NCBI GenBank assembly: GCA_964467255.1
Contig: CAYXPR010000012.1
Location: forward strand, 1-64,000
Source: CAYXPR01 sp964467255
GTDB lineage: Bacteria > Pseudomonadota > Alphaproteobacteria > Rickettsiales > RGZB01
Direction: 5' to 3'
DNA length: 64,000 bases
Shown here: piece by piece, positions 52,501-60,346 of the stretch
How the letters are laid out: every line of letters starts with the position of its first letter
Position numbering within the stretch: the stretch's first letter is position 1
Program-made: the position numbers and the translations under genes
Notes under the pieces: generated by a model
What the model saw: only the letters and a program-made list of their open reading frames with translations
Told to the model about the DNA's origin: nothing
Databases searched by the model: none

Positions 52501-53777
52501 AACAGAGAAAGAGAGAACGCGCTGTTCCAGTTAATAGCAGAGGTAACGGTAATATCGCCCTGATCACCCCCTGCGCCACCAAACGGAGCGTTGTTGGTAT
52601 CAACAGTCACATCAGCTGTGGCAAGCTGGCCAACAATGGTTGATGCCAGAGCACTGTTAATTGTGATGTTAATTGGATCAATTAACCAGTGCCCGCCTTT
52701 ACCAGCGTCAACAGAGAAATTTTCACCAAAATCAACGTACTTGCCAGACGTTTCAATGAAGCCGCCTTTGCCGCTTTCAGAAGTCGTCGTGACTTTGCCA
52801 TCGAAATTACCGACCGCATCGGCAAACAGAATGGCTTTGCCGCCATTGCCCTGCGTTGCGTTAGCAGACACTACACCTGCCGTGTTGATGCTGCCGCCGG
52901 ATTTCACCAGCACCGTGCCGCCATTGTCGGTCGCGCCGAGTGCATTGGCATCCACCACGCCAGCGAGGTTAATCACGTTGGAAACAACGTCATTCGCTTG
53001 CTGCGTCGTGATGTTCACCGTGCCAGATTTCGCCGTAATGCTGCCTTGGTTGCTCACCAGCAGGCTGTTTGCTGCGCCTTCAGACACGCCGAAGGTAATC
53101 AGGCCATCGCCACGCAAATCCACTGCATAGCCGCCATTCGTGCCGGCCAGTTCTACGCGGCCGAGGTTGGCTTTAATGGTGCCGAGGTTTTCCACGCGCG
53201 GAGCGGCAAGAACCGCAAAGCCACCGTCAGAAACCGTGATGTCACCGCTGTTGATAACAGAAGCATTGCCGATGTTAGAGAAATTGGCTTTGCCGTTTTC
53301 ATCAATGGTTACGTTCTTCGCCGTTGTTGCAACGAGCGAGCCCACGTTTACTTTAGACGTGCCATAGAAAGTGATGCCGGAATCATTGAGGATGAACACA
53401 TTACCATTGGCGTTCAATGCGCCTTTCAGCTGGCTGGGGACGCCGCCGATGACATAGTTCACCGCCACAGCGTCGCTGTTTGGCTGGAAGAAGTTTACTG
53501 CTTCATTGGTGTTTGTGGAGAATGTTTGCCAGTTAATGTCGAGTTTTTGGGAACCCTGATTAATGTTCGTATTGAGGCCTTGTTGCCCGATACTACCAGT
53601 ACCAGCGACGATTTCACCGCCTGTTGGTGCTGAGAATGAAACAGCTGGGATGGCGACAGACAGCACACCGAATACCAACGCAGTATAGCAGTTATACACC
53701 TGCTTATTACGTTTGCGGATTTTCCACATATATTCCGTACGGTTGCCCTTTTTCAGCGCATCAGCAAACAATTTCAT
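46596..53777 (-). CDS. Giant filamentous hemagglutinin-type adhesin (TpsA)
   Basis: TpsA proteins are secreted through a partner TpsB and form long beta-helical fibres on the cell surface. ATG 53777 is chosen because GGGG lies nine bases upstream; the product is 2,393 residues. A long signal peptide (about 50 residues, basic then hydrophobic, ending VSFSA) leads into the TPS domain, with NINQGSQKLDINWQTF, AVNYVIGG and NVGSLVATT. The central 1,700 residues are imperfect beta-helix repeats with G(D/N)V-type strands, rich in Ala, Asp, Ser and Val. A Ser/Gly linker comes before the end, which holds a close Cys pair in FCGVVNC. I saw no other Cys in the mature part. It is highly acidic with many Tyr. 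Confidence 0.92.
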   Translation of the reverse strand: MKLFADALKKGNRTEYMWKIRKRNKQVYNCYTALVFGVLSVAIPAVSFSAPTGGEIVAGTGSIGQQGLNTNINQGSQKLDINWQTFSTNTNEAVNFFQPNSDAVAVNYVIGGVPSQLKGALNANGNVFILNDSGITFYGTSKVNVGSLVATTAKNVTIDENGKANFSNIGNASVINSGDITVSDGGFAVLAAPRVENLGTIKANLGRVELAGTNGGYAVDLRGDGLITFGVSEGAANSLLVSNQGSITAKSGTVNITTQQANDVVSNVINLAGVVDANALGATDNGGTVLVKSGGSINTAGVVSANATQGNGGKAILFADAVGNFDGKVTTTSESGKGGFIETSGKYVDFGENFSVDAGKGGHWLIDPINITINSALASTIVGQLATADVTVDTNNAPFGGAGGDQGDITVTSAINWNSAFSLSLLANDDITVNAGIDNDGTGGLTLDAGNGGGNNITISGNISLAGGNFLATAGGAIDANNTIANTGAGNVTLDAGGTIDIDNAISLVDGNFLADTDGTININNNVTASGLGGITFIAGGNVNSDTTAANRSITTTSGNISITGDDVTLQGTRSGGGNARNLLVQTTSGNIDITANGAFDLSRTHNSAGTAKILSDTGNISVTTTAGSNRNITIDDRDNDKAVVVKSNSGNITLTADDNVSVTDTALVQATNGDGSITAGGDVTIDDGSFVYAAQGFDVTADDINVDASTTTGEDGYVANGIELGNLTVRNDNLQLSLNFDSGAIKTGNINALAGADVNVSVNGNGASIDIGDVSVTNQFLTVGDIIVTANGLGNSIETGVLSSNFGSITVETDDGEGVDGDSINVAGITSQYGNIEVNGAGENASVTVGNVSTGDTTVIVFPVIGNVDITANNTGGKVTTGSVSTTKGDIDISANSVDGAVNAGDLTTTNGGTITVLAGNGLAVDNEGEENDLFGIVLGNVSIGDGELNVTALNSGDVKTGDLTATSGDLNVSGFDITAGNITTNDGALNFSVDSIGGGFTAGDISATVTNVDVTAGAGGINVGNVVNNTDNSIRFYSNEGSVTTGNLTTTTGSITLGTGGAETADNITAGDVTTDSGLFTANAGEGGEIGGDLFIGDITVKTSNIQSFDGSYGLAGKDITTGVLTSGGAGIANAGDITINAFNDLTVGGVNVVADITNSNESAYASEYVSLQAGNSVTVTGDILVDVNASSIGSEGGNATADADFYVNAPTVDLEGTTTVNADAFSADDSAYAYADISVNGTTINTGSLAANADALDGSASSNAYADAYVYVSGTDVTVGDVSADADADGLYSADAFADIYVYAGNTVETGSLTVAAAADASSYADAEANLDVTGSEGVTVNGNVNVTANTLANYAYSEGSESDSPEGDFAYADVNVQAYDGNTSITGNVDVSATGTANEDEGIAKAFLFAGAGTEGSGDLSIEGNISVAANATGGSFEEGDDTYGYGAFATAEAELSADGNITLGTEEGGGDVNVLATADGNLTVYTDTAFFGESSSETYTNYEAPSGYANANLDIYADSAEGDSDIVIHGDVNVDATATNVTGYNSSYYSSYYSYAAAEADVEITTERGDITIDGNVQVAASATTTATSTEVTEPVQVAGSSTEGTEDDVFEDPADIVTNLPVGDIEADAELSITANGEWVEGGESSEGSFEGGNVQIGNGVTVTATAETGYEASADAYAEIDADANVNVDGTVSVAATANGSSSADASASFNVYAGQDTGAGSVTLDGVIVTADAELANSSEGASSIEADASVDIHAANDVTIDGDVLIVAGATINNVEVESSAEASANLHVRAGAFRDIEQYTYSYSYSGETYYSYYSSSVDRTSENGGSVTINGNVELQANVIIDGGSVESSAEADADAEIEAANDVTITGDVTVAALVQNNDGYVDSSAEASADFDVYAGKEFGEGSSEFSPEEEQTGSILINGNINVDATAEVNSGGYMDSSNSADADVRLFAANDVTVNGNIRVNAAAEVNGTEESNAFAYSNDADAELYIYAGGYEGAAAYGDGSVNITGDVDVLATAAVSENASADYNSASADAEIYAANDVNITGNVNVAALAQGGMSSEGYDYANGSASAELDISAGDSEGGNGDVFVDGDITVLAKEDGVVPQEFDDAYASVDVRGSNVTVTGDVTAYAENDATGLYGSEYNDEIAAYAEVLITAFGTEEYIEGEEEEEGEYVFTPGNIELGGNVIATALTTIPEESSWYQDAQAFINVDAGENGAVVYGEETTLTATAGNLVQVGEGSQENSNEGTYEYAEVLQTPDVPSSTSSSSSGGGSGSGSSSGGSSSGGSSSGGEIPGGSSSGGASSGGTSSGGSGSSSSSGGNDQVNNLINVLVSQLGKGNRNVTLTDSTQLGSLEPAAGGELGGADGEFCGVVNCAGIE
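46790..46940 (-). repeat. Ser/Gly low-complexity repeat near the adhesin C-terminus
   Basis: About 50 codons are almost only Ser and Gly, built on SSSGG and SSGG units with rare Thr, Ala, Pro and Glu. It forms a flexible linker between the beta-helix and the Cys-containing end. Such tracts can change length by slippage. Confidence 0.85.
47380..49800 (-). repeat. Imperfect beta-helix repeats of the adhesin
   Basis: The protein repeats a unit of about 60 residues, roughly fifteen times. Each unit carries a strand of the form (T/N/D)G(D/N)(V/I)xV followed by a spacer rich in Ser, Ala, Asp and Tyr (for example AANDVTITGDVTV and SAEASADFDVYAG). The copies are diverged, so homologous exchange between them is possible but not needed to explain the gene. 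Confidence 0.7.
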
Positions 53778-53950
53778 GATATGTAACCCCAGTGTAAAAG
53801 ATATTAGTTCCCCAAAAACGCAGAGGAGGGAGCCTTCTGCGCGACGATGCCTTATAGCAGCAAAAAAACAACGCAGCAACCAATTTTGTTAAAATTTTAA
53901 ATTGTTTGTTTCTATTTTAGAGAAAAATAACCTATCATACTGTTATATAT

Positions 53951-54811
53951 ATGAAAAATAAATCACCAGATTGCACAAAAACAGCCTGTAAAATGTGGCT
54001 TTTTGAGGCTCCCGTGCTCATGCAAGGTGGGGCTTATTTGGCGCTTTCTGAGTGGAAAAAAATTGTAGGAAATTTGCCAGAAAATCAACCCTTGGTTGAA
54101 TATGGTGGGCGGGCAACGCTCGGGGCTTATATCGAGGCTTTGGCGGCTGAGGCGATACGGCAGGGTGGGCAGGCAGAGTTGCTGGCACAGAATATCCAAT
54201 TCTTTGAAAACCGCCAGACCATCGGCGAGATGGATTTTTTGCTCCGCCAGAATGGTAAAGTGCTGCATCTGGAGCTGGCAGCGAAGTTTTACCTCTGCAT
54301 TGGCGATATGCACAACATGGCACATTGGGTGGGCACGAATGTGCGCGACAGCATGGCACGTAAGCACACAAAACTCACGGCAATCCAGTTGCTGCTTTCT
54401 AAAAATCCACGGGTCATCGAGCAGCTTGCCGCGCAGGGGTTGCCAGTGCCGGATGATGCGCGGGCGCTTTTAAAGGGGCAGCTTTTTTATCCGTTAGTGC
54501 AGTGGCAATCGCAATCCCGTGCAAATTGGGCGGCGCCGGAGCATGCTGTGGGTTGGTGGCTTGAGGCAGGCAGTCTTGGGCTTCTCTCCGGCATGGCTGA
54601 ACACTGGTATATATGTAGTGATAAAAGAGAGTGGCTTCTTACGGGCGCGGTTTTTGGTGAAAGACAAAGCCTATCGATGCAAGAATTGCAGCAACAACTT
54701 GCTGCCTTGCAAAAACCAGTGATGGTGCATGCTGTCGTCGGCGGCATTTTTGTTAATAATGGTTTTATTGTGCCGCAAGGCTGGTTCGAGGATGCCCGTG
54801 GTGCATTGTAA
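53951..54811 (+). CDS. DUF1853 family protein (PD-(D/E)XK nuclease-like fold)
   Basis: The 286-residue product has the DUF1853 core: TIGEMDFLLRQNGKVLHLELAAKFYL near residues 92-117. The E-x-D and E-x-x-x-K pattern resembles the metal site of PD-(D/E)XK nucleases. Other conserved patches are GDMHNMAHWVG (replacing the usual YVGP-type segment) and GWWLEAG. The biochemical role is not known to me. ATG 53951 and ATG 53993 (MWLFEAPVLMQGG) are both possible starts, and neither has a good ribosome site. It diverges from the adhesin across a short AT-rich spacer, so the two promoters lie back to back. Confidence 0.75.
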   Translation: MKNKSPDCTKTACKMWLFEAPVLMQGGAYLALSEWKKIVGNLPENQPLVEYGGRATLGAYIEALAAEAIRQGGQAELLAQNIQFFENRQTIGEMDFLLRQNGKVLHLELAAKFYLCIGDMHNMAHWVGTNVRDSMARKHTKLTAIQLLLSKNPRVIEQLAAQGLPVPDDARALLKGQLFYPLVQWQSQSRANWAAPEHAVGWWLEAGSLGLLSGMAEHWYICSDKREWLLTGAVFGERQSLSMQELQQQLAALQKPVMVHAVVGGIFVNNGFIVPQGWFEDARGAL

Positions 54812-54902
54812 TTTTGCCACAAGCGCGGCACGATGGTTAAAAAGAGAATTTTATTAAAAAACAATTAATTCTTTTTTAACCAATGTACTATATTCAATAA
54901 GG

Positions 54903-56549
54903 GTGCCCATTAAAAAAGCGAACGAATTGATAAACATGGATGAATTAGCCCGCATTAAGGCCAGCCTCGAGCATACGAAGAGTGTGGTCTATGCGTATTC
55001 CACCGAGAATAAATCCTTCAGCTGGACGGGCAATCCGGAAGCCGCCTTTGGTATCACGCCGCTCGATGGCAGCCATAAATGGCTCATGTCCCACATTCAC
55101 GATGAAGACCAGCCGTTTTATGAGAAGGCATTTGAAAATGCGGTGCGGCAGAATAAGCCATTCTCGCTTGAATACCGCCTAAAGAAGCCCGATGGTCAGG
55201 CGGTGTGGGTGGTGGATAACGCCACGCCTATGAAGCAGGGTAAGGAAAAGTTATTTGTCGGCATCATCCGTCAGGTCGAGGCGCATGAAAGCGCCTATGC
55301 CGATGGCGAGCATGCCTTTAAGCCCGCATTCATTAAAAAGCTCGATGGCATCATCCAGCAAGTGGTGGAAAAAGGGCAGGAGGGCTGTTTTTTAAAAGTC
55401 TGCGTCACGAACCTGCCCACGGTCATGAGCTGGTATGGCAAGCAGGTGGCCGATCAGGTGATGGCTGATTTAGTCGGCAAAATCCGCAAATACACGAAGG
55501 CGGAAGACATCATCACCCGCATCTATATCGATCAGATTGGCATTATTCTGAAAACTACCTCGCATGAGGAAGTGGCCGCGATTGTGCGCCATGTGGATGA
55601 GTTCATCCGCAATTATAAATGCGAGTGGGTGGAAGAACCCGTCACCTTCCGCTGTCTTATTGGCGGCGTGTATTTCCCCTCGAACGCCAACACGGCTCAG
55701 GAAGCGATGAACCGTGCGTATATCGCGCTTTCCGCGGCACGTGACCCATCGGCAACGTCCATTTATTGTGATTATCGCGAAGCCGAGGCTTCACAAACTT
55801 ACTCCAAAAACCAAATTGGTATCATGCACTACATGCGTAGTGCCGTGCATAAAGATAGGTTGAAGCTGGCCTTCCAGCCGATTGTGGAAACCAAAACCGG
55901 CAAGATTGACCACTACGAATGCTTGCTGCGTATCTTAGATGAAAAAGGCCGCGTTTCTTCGGCGGGCGGCATTATCCCCATTGCCGAGAAGATGGGCTTT
56001 ATCGACGTTATCGACCAGTTCGTGATGGAAAAAGTGATTGGGGAGCTTGAGGCGTCAAAAGACATTAAATTCACCTTCAACGTATCAAACCTCACGACCG
56101 ATAGCCCCAAATGGCTCGCGCTGTGCACGAAACTGCTTGCTGGGCGTGAAGACATTGCAAACCGCATCATCGTTGAAATCACTGAAACCGCCGCGCAGCG
56201 CGACTTGCGTCAAACGGCCTACTTCGTGGCATCGCTGCAATCGCTGGGTTGTGGTGTGGCGCTCGATGACTTTGGTGCGGGTTATACATCCTTCCGCCAG
56301 CTCAAAAGCCTTTCTGTGGATATGGTGAAAATCGATGGCACGTTCGTGATGGACTTGGCCGAGAATTCTGAAAACTTACTTTTCATCAAAACACTTATCG
56401 ATTTCAACAATTGCTACGGCCTCAAAACCATTGCCGAGTGCGTTGAAACGGGCGAGGTGGCAAAAATCCTGATGGAAATTAACGTCGACTACATGCAGGG
56501 CTATTATTTCGGTAAGCCGGAAACCCGCCGTCCGTGGCGTGGCGAGTAG
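54903..56549 (+). CDS. PAS / degenerate GGDEF / EAL cyclic-di-GMP phosphodiesterase-like protein
   Basis: The protein is about 548 residues from GTG 54903; ATG 54936 gives 537. A PAS domain (about 15-135) has a WTGNPEAAFGITP start and HEDD-like HIHDEDQPFY. A GGDEF-like domain (about 150-300) lacks the signature: the site reads RIYIDQIGI, so it should not make c-di-GMP. The EAL domain (about 315-545) keeps the key residues: ECLLRI for EAL-LR, NVSNLT, EITETA, LDDFGAGYTSF, KIDGTFV and QGYYFGKP. It therefore probably degrades c-di-GMP under PAS control. It lies between DUF1853 and gpsA, one gene away from the adhesin start. Confidence 0.87.
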   Translation: MPIKKANELINMDELARIKASLEHTKSVVYAYSTENKSFSWTGNPEAAFGITPLDGSHKWLMSHIHDEDQPFYEKAFENAVRQNKPFSLEYRLKKPDGQAVWVVDNATPMKQGKEKLFVGIIRQVEAHESAYADGEHAFKPAFIKKLDGIIQQVVEKGQEGCFLKVCVTNLPTVMSWYGKQVADQVMADLVGKIRKYTKAEDIITRIYIDQIGIILKTTSHEEVAAIVRHVDEFIRNYKCEWVEEPVTFRCLIGGVYFPSNANTAQEAMNRAYIALSAARDPSATSIYCDYREAEASQTYSKNQIGIMHYMRSAVHKDRLKLAFQPIVETKTGKIDHYECLLRILDEKGRVSSAGGIIPIAEKMGFIDVIDQFVMEKVIGELEASKDIKFTFNVSNLTTDSPKWLALCTKLLAGREDIANRIIVEITETAAQRDLRQTAYFVASLQSLGCGVALDDFGAGYTSFRQLKSLSVDMVKIDGTFVMDLAENSENLLFIKTLIDFNNCYGLKTIAECVETGEVAKILMEINVDYMQGYYFGKPETRRPWRGE

Positions 56550-56632
56550 CGTCTCGCATTTCAATGGTTGCATGTCGGTGCTAAATTATTTTATTCTCTC
56601 GCATCAATCCTAAACACAAAAAGGTAACTCGC

Positions 56633-57616
56633 GTGGCAGGCAAAATGAAAGCAGGTGTGTTAGGTGCGGGTGCATGGGGCACGGCGATTGCGATTACCCT
56701 CACGCGGGCAGGCTGCGAAGTGATGCTGTGGGCGCGCGAGCCTGAAGTGGTTGAATCCATCAATTCAAAAAACGAAAACACGTTATTCCTTGAAGGTACC
56801 AAACTACCGAAAGCGCTGAAAGCCACCGGTAAGCTAGAAGATTTAAAAGACGTCGAGGCCATTTTCACGGTCACCCCATCACAATTCATGGCAGCCACAT
56901 GCGAGCAACTCAAAGCCATCGGCCTTGGTAAAAACATTCCACTCGTGCTGTGCAGCAAGGGCGTAGACCAGCAATCACTTAAACTGATGAGCGAAGTGAC
57001 GGAAGAAATTTTGCCAAATCCTGTCGCCGTGCTTTCCGGCCCCACCTTTGCCGATGAAGTGGCCGATGGTCTTCCGGCCTCTGTCACACTGGCCTGCAAA
57101 GATGAAAAGCTTGCCGAAAAATTGGCAAAAATGCTGCGTCACCGCATGTTTAAAATCTATACGACGAATGACATGATTGGCGCACAGATTAGCGGTTCGG
57201 TGAAAAACGTACTCGCCATTGCATGTGGCATTGCGGCAGGCCGTAACCTTGGGCAGAACGCGCAGGCCGCGCTGATTACAGGCGGGCTTGCTGAAATCCG
57301 CCGCCTCTGCATCGCCAAGGGCGGGCGCTCTGAAACCATTATGGGTTTGTGTGGTTTGGGCGATGTGATTCTCACCTGCGGCAGCCCAAAATCCCGCAAC
57401 ATGTCGCTCGGCATGGCGCTGGGGCAAGGACAAACACTGAAAGAATATATGGCAGGCCGCAAAACCGTGGCCGAAGGCGTCTATTCGGCAGACTCCGTCA
57501 CGCGTCTCGCAAAAAAAATGGGTGTATCCATGCCCATTTGCGAAGCGGTGCAGCGCATTCTGCATGAGAGTGTGCCAATAGAAACAATCGCCGAAGAATT
57601 GATTATGTCTTCTTAG
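56633..57616 (+). CDS. gpsA: Glycerol-3-phosphate dehydrogenase [NAD(P)+]
   Basis: GpsA makes sn-glycerol-3-phosphate for phospholipids. The start is GTG 56633 with AAAGGT eight bases upstream; ATG 56645 would lie just before the Rossmann motif GAGAWGTAIAI. Other family blocks are VLCSKGVD, LSGPTFADEVADG, the catalytic Lys in SGSVKNVLAIACGIAAG, and MGLCGLGDVILTC. 327 residues, standard length. A weak terminator-like hairpin follows. Confidence 0.95.
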   Translation: MAGKMKAGVLGAGAWGTAIAITLTRAGCEVMLWAREPEVVESINSKNENTLFLEGTKLPKALKATGKLEDLKDVEAIFTVTPSQFMAATCEQLKAIGLGKNIPLVLCSKGVDQQSLKLMSEVTEEILPNPVAVLSGPTFADEVADGLPASVTLACKDEKLAEKLAKMLRHRMFKIYTTNDMIGAQISGSVKNVLAIACGIAAGRNLGQNAQAALITGGLAEIRRLCIAKGGRSETIMGLCGLGDVILTCGSPKSRNMSLGMALGQGQTLKEYMAGRKTVAEGVYSADSVTRLAKKMGVSMPICEAVQRILHESVPIETIAEELIMSS

Positions 57617-57618
57617 GG

Positions 57619-57643
57619 AAAACGCGCCTTAGCGCTTTTCTTT
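57619..57643 (+). terminator. Weak intrinsic terminator after gpsA
   Basis: AAAA, a bulged C and GCGC (57619-57627) pair with GCGC TTTT (57632-57639) across a CTTA loop, followed by a broken T-run (TTTTCTTT). It sits just after the gpsA stop. The stem is short, so efficiency may be low. Confidence 0.5.
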
Positions 57644-57723
57644 CCTGTTGTTTTGCAATAAGATATTCTCGCTTTTCCAGTGTGCGGGCGCAAACATGCG
57701 CTCCACCGGTTGGGAGTGAGTGC

Positions 57724-60312
57724 GTGAAGATATCAGTTAAGGCAATTTATGTCGGCTCAATGATGCCCTTGCTCATCATTACCATGCTTTTGCTGTCGAT
57801 TTCTCTCACGCCGTATTATCTCACCACCAAATACAAAAACCGCCTGGATGATGAAATCCGCACCTCCATTGAGTCGCATGAGGCCGCCGCTGCCGCCATG
57901 GCGCAGATGCGTAACTACACCAATCACTTGTTAGAGCCAACGGACGGCCATCAGAAAAAAGTGTTCGAAGGTTTCGGGCGCAATATGGAGATGATGGACA
58001 AAACCATTGCAAAAGAAAGCCTGTTAATCGGCAATGATTATACGGCGGCCTTAAAGCAGATACGCTACGATTTTGACCTCATACAAGACACCTTCGCAAA
58101 AGACATTCAAAAAGAAAAATTCCTTGAGAATTACACGCGCATGTCCGCCAGCCTGCTCGTCACGCGCCCCCCCAACAGGCTTCTTGAAATTGAAAAAAGC
58201 TATTTGAACGTGCATCGTGAGCATGTGCGCCGCACGGCGGCTTATCTTGAAAGCAATAACAAGAATAGCTTTTTTCCGGTAGGCGATGATTTTGGTAAAA
58301 GAATTCAAAAAATTATCAACAACTACCAGCAAATCACGTACATGACGCGGCTGAGAATTTTGATGAATGCACATTATATTGCGTCGGTATCATATCTATA
58401 CACACCACAGGCATCGATGATGGATCTCAAAAAAATCCGTGGTCAGATTAACGAAACCATGACCGAGATTGAGAAAGTCTATTCTTCAGCCGCGGACTTT
58501 GATCAGGCGGATGAGCTGCAAGCGACATTTTTTACAAAACTAAAAGATGAAATTTATGATTTTCTGGACGCATCGGAGTTCCTGCACGCCAATATAGGCA
58601 ATTCCAGTTATGAAAATTTACGTAAATTCGCGGGCGATTACCTGATTGACCTTAACGGTCTTATCAACCAAAGCATGATTGTTGAATCCATCGCCCGAAC
58701 AACAAAAGACCTCGAGGACGATCTTGCCTATATCAATCGCGATGTAATGCAGAATTTATGGATGGCGGTTATTTCTGCAGCTGCCATTTTATGTATCATT
58801 CTTGTTCCGCCCGTTATTATTTCATGGCGGCTGATTCGTCCGATTATAGGCATGCACCGCATTGTAACAGCGCGTTACAAACTGGTGGAGTCGGAAGACA
58901 AACAAACCAGTGTTTCCGGCAAGGATGAAGTGGATGAATTGGTGCAGACCTTCGGCATCATGTACAAAGAAATTTCCGACTCGCGTGACGAAATCGTCGT
59001 GCGCCAATCTATTGCTTCGGCATGTTCTTCTGCCAGCAGCGTCGAGCAGGCGGCGGAAACCTGCCTCGAGTTGGTGAGCAATCACACGGGCTGGACGGGC
59101 GGGCATATTTACCTGCGCAACCCTGAAAGCATGATGATGACCGCCATGCCCCTGTGGTATATGGGCGCAGAAGCAAAGCTCCGCCCGTTACGCGATTTGA
59201 TTGAAAGCCAATACACGGTGGAGCCAGAATCGCTGGTGGCAAAGGTCATGGAAACCAAGCGCCCCGCATGGCACCGCACTATTTTACTTAACACCAAAGT
59301 GATCACCGAGCAGGAGGCCTTGAAGTATGGCCTAAAAGGCATGATTGCCGTGCCGGTGATGGTAAAGGGCAGTGTGCAGGGTGTGCTCGAATTTTTCTCA
59401 GAAGGTGAAATTGCGCCAAATGACAGGCTGCTGCTTCTGCTCGTGAACACGGCCATTCAGCTCGGCCGTGTGATTGAACGCCAGAACTGGGAAGGCGCAT
59501 TGGTGGAAGCACGCGAGGAAGCCGAAGAGGCCAACAAGGCGAAGAGCGAATTCCTCACCAACATGTCGCACGAGTTGCGCACGCCGATGCACGCCATCCT
59601 TGGTTTTGCAAAGCTAGCAATTAAGGGAATCGAGAAAAACAAGTTCCCACCCGAAGAGCTCAAAAAACATTTTGGCAATATTCTTATCAGTGGCGAAAGG
59701 CTGTTGGGCTTCTTGAACGTACTGCTCGACCTTTCGAAGCTTGAGTCCGGCACCACGGTGTATGAAATGAAGCGCAACGACATGCAGAAGGTGGTAGAGA
59801 ACGTGCAGCGTGAAATCCAGTCACTGCTCGACCAGAAAAAAATTACGCTTGAGGTGAAAAAATCCTTCCCCGAACTTTCTACCGAAGCGGTGTTTGACTA
59901 CGGCAAACTGGTGCAGGTGATTTTGAACCTGCTTTCAAACGCCATTAAGTTTTCGCCCGAGGGCAAAAAAATTATCATCACGTTTAGCAACGCGCACGTT
60001 TCCTTAAAGAAAACGGTGGAAGAAATGCTCGATGCGCAGGCGCGTATGGTGGATGCGCTGCAGGTCACCGTGGAAGACGAGGGGGAGGGTATTCCCCCCA
60101 CCGAGGTCGAATATGTGTTCGATAAATACATGCAGAGCAGCCGTAGCATTGGTAAAAAAGAAGGTACAGGGCTTGGGCTTTCCATCTGCCGCGAAATTAT
60201 CAAAGACCACGGCGGCAAGATTTTTGCCGCAAATCGGCCTGAAGGTGGGGCTATTTTCACCGTACAGGTGCCGATTGAGAAATTGAATGTAGAGGAAAAA
60301 GCAAAACAGTAG
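57724..60312 (+). CDS. Membrane sensor histidine kinase with GAF domain
   Basis: From GTG 57724 (GGGAG upstream) the product is about 862 residues. TM1 (about 8-32) and TM2 (about 345-368) bracket a helical periplasmic sensor of about 310 residues. A HAMP-like stretch, a GAF domain (about 440-590) and a short coiled coil follow. The HisKA domain has the phospho-acceptor His at about residue 616 in NMSHELRTPMHA. The ATPase domain has N box LLSNAIKFS, DEGEGIPP and GTGLGLSICREI. All key residues are present, so it should be active. The response regulator starts 34 bases downstream. The signal is unknown. Confidence 0.92.
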   Translation: MKISVKAIYVGSMMPLLIITMLLLSISLTPYYLTTKYKNRLDDEIRTSIESHEAAAAAMAQMRNYTNHLLEPTDGHQKKVFEGFGRNMEMMDKTIAKESLLIGNDYTAALKQIRYDFDLIQDTFAKDIQKEKFLENYTRMSASLLVTRPPNRLLEIEKSYLNVHREHVRRTAAYLESNNKNSFFPVGDDFGKRIQKIINNYQQITYMTRLRILMNAHYIASVSYLYTPQASMMDLKKIRGQINETMTEIEKVYSSAADFDQADELQATFFTKLKDEIYDFLDASEFLHANIGNSSYENLRKFAGDYLIDLNGLINQSMIVESIARTTKDLEDDLAYINRDVMQNLWMAVISAAAILCIILVPPVIISWRLIRPIIGMHRIVTARYKLVESEDKQTSVSGKDEVDELVQTFGIMYKEISDSRDEIVVRQSIASACSSASSVEQAAETCLELVSNHTGWTGGHIYLRNPESMMMTAMPLWYMGAEAKLRPLRDLIESQYTVEPESLVAKVMETKRPAWHRTILLNTKVITEQEALKYGLKGMIAVPVMVKGSVQGVLEFFSEGEIAPNDRLLLLLVNTAIQLGRVIERQNWEGALVEAREEAEEANKAKSEFLTNMSHELRTPMHAILGFAKLAIKGIEKNKFPPEELKKHFGNILISGERLLGFLNVLLDLSKLESGTTVYEMKRNDMQKVVENVQREIQSLLDQKKITLEVKKSFPELSTEAVFDYGKLVQVILNLLSNAIKFSPEGKKIIITFSNAHVSLKKTVEEMLDAQARMVDALQVTVEDEGEGIPPTEVEYVFDKYMQSSRSIGKKEGTGLGLSICREIIKDHGGKIFAANRPEGGAIFTVQVPIEKLNVEEKAKQ

Positions 60313-60346
60313 TACTATAGGCGCGCCGAAGCCTTAAGGAGGAATA

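Noticed and set aside
47570..53640. Long plus-strand frames opposite the adhesin gene (up to about 370 codons)
   Set aside because: They are a by-product of the adhesin's Ala/Asp/Val-rich codons, which leave few stops on the other strand. They lack ribosome sites and read as low-complexity Val/Ala/His or Ser/Pro strings.
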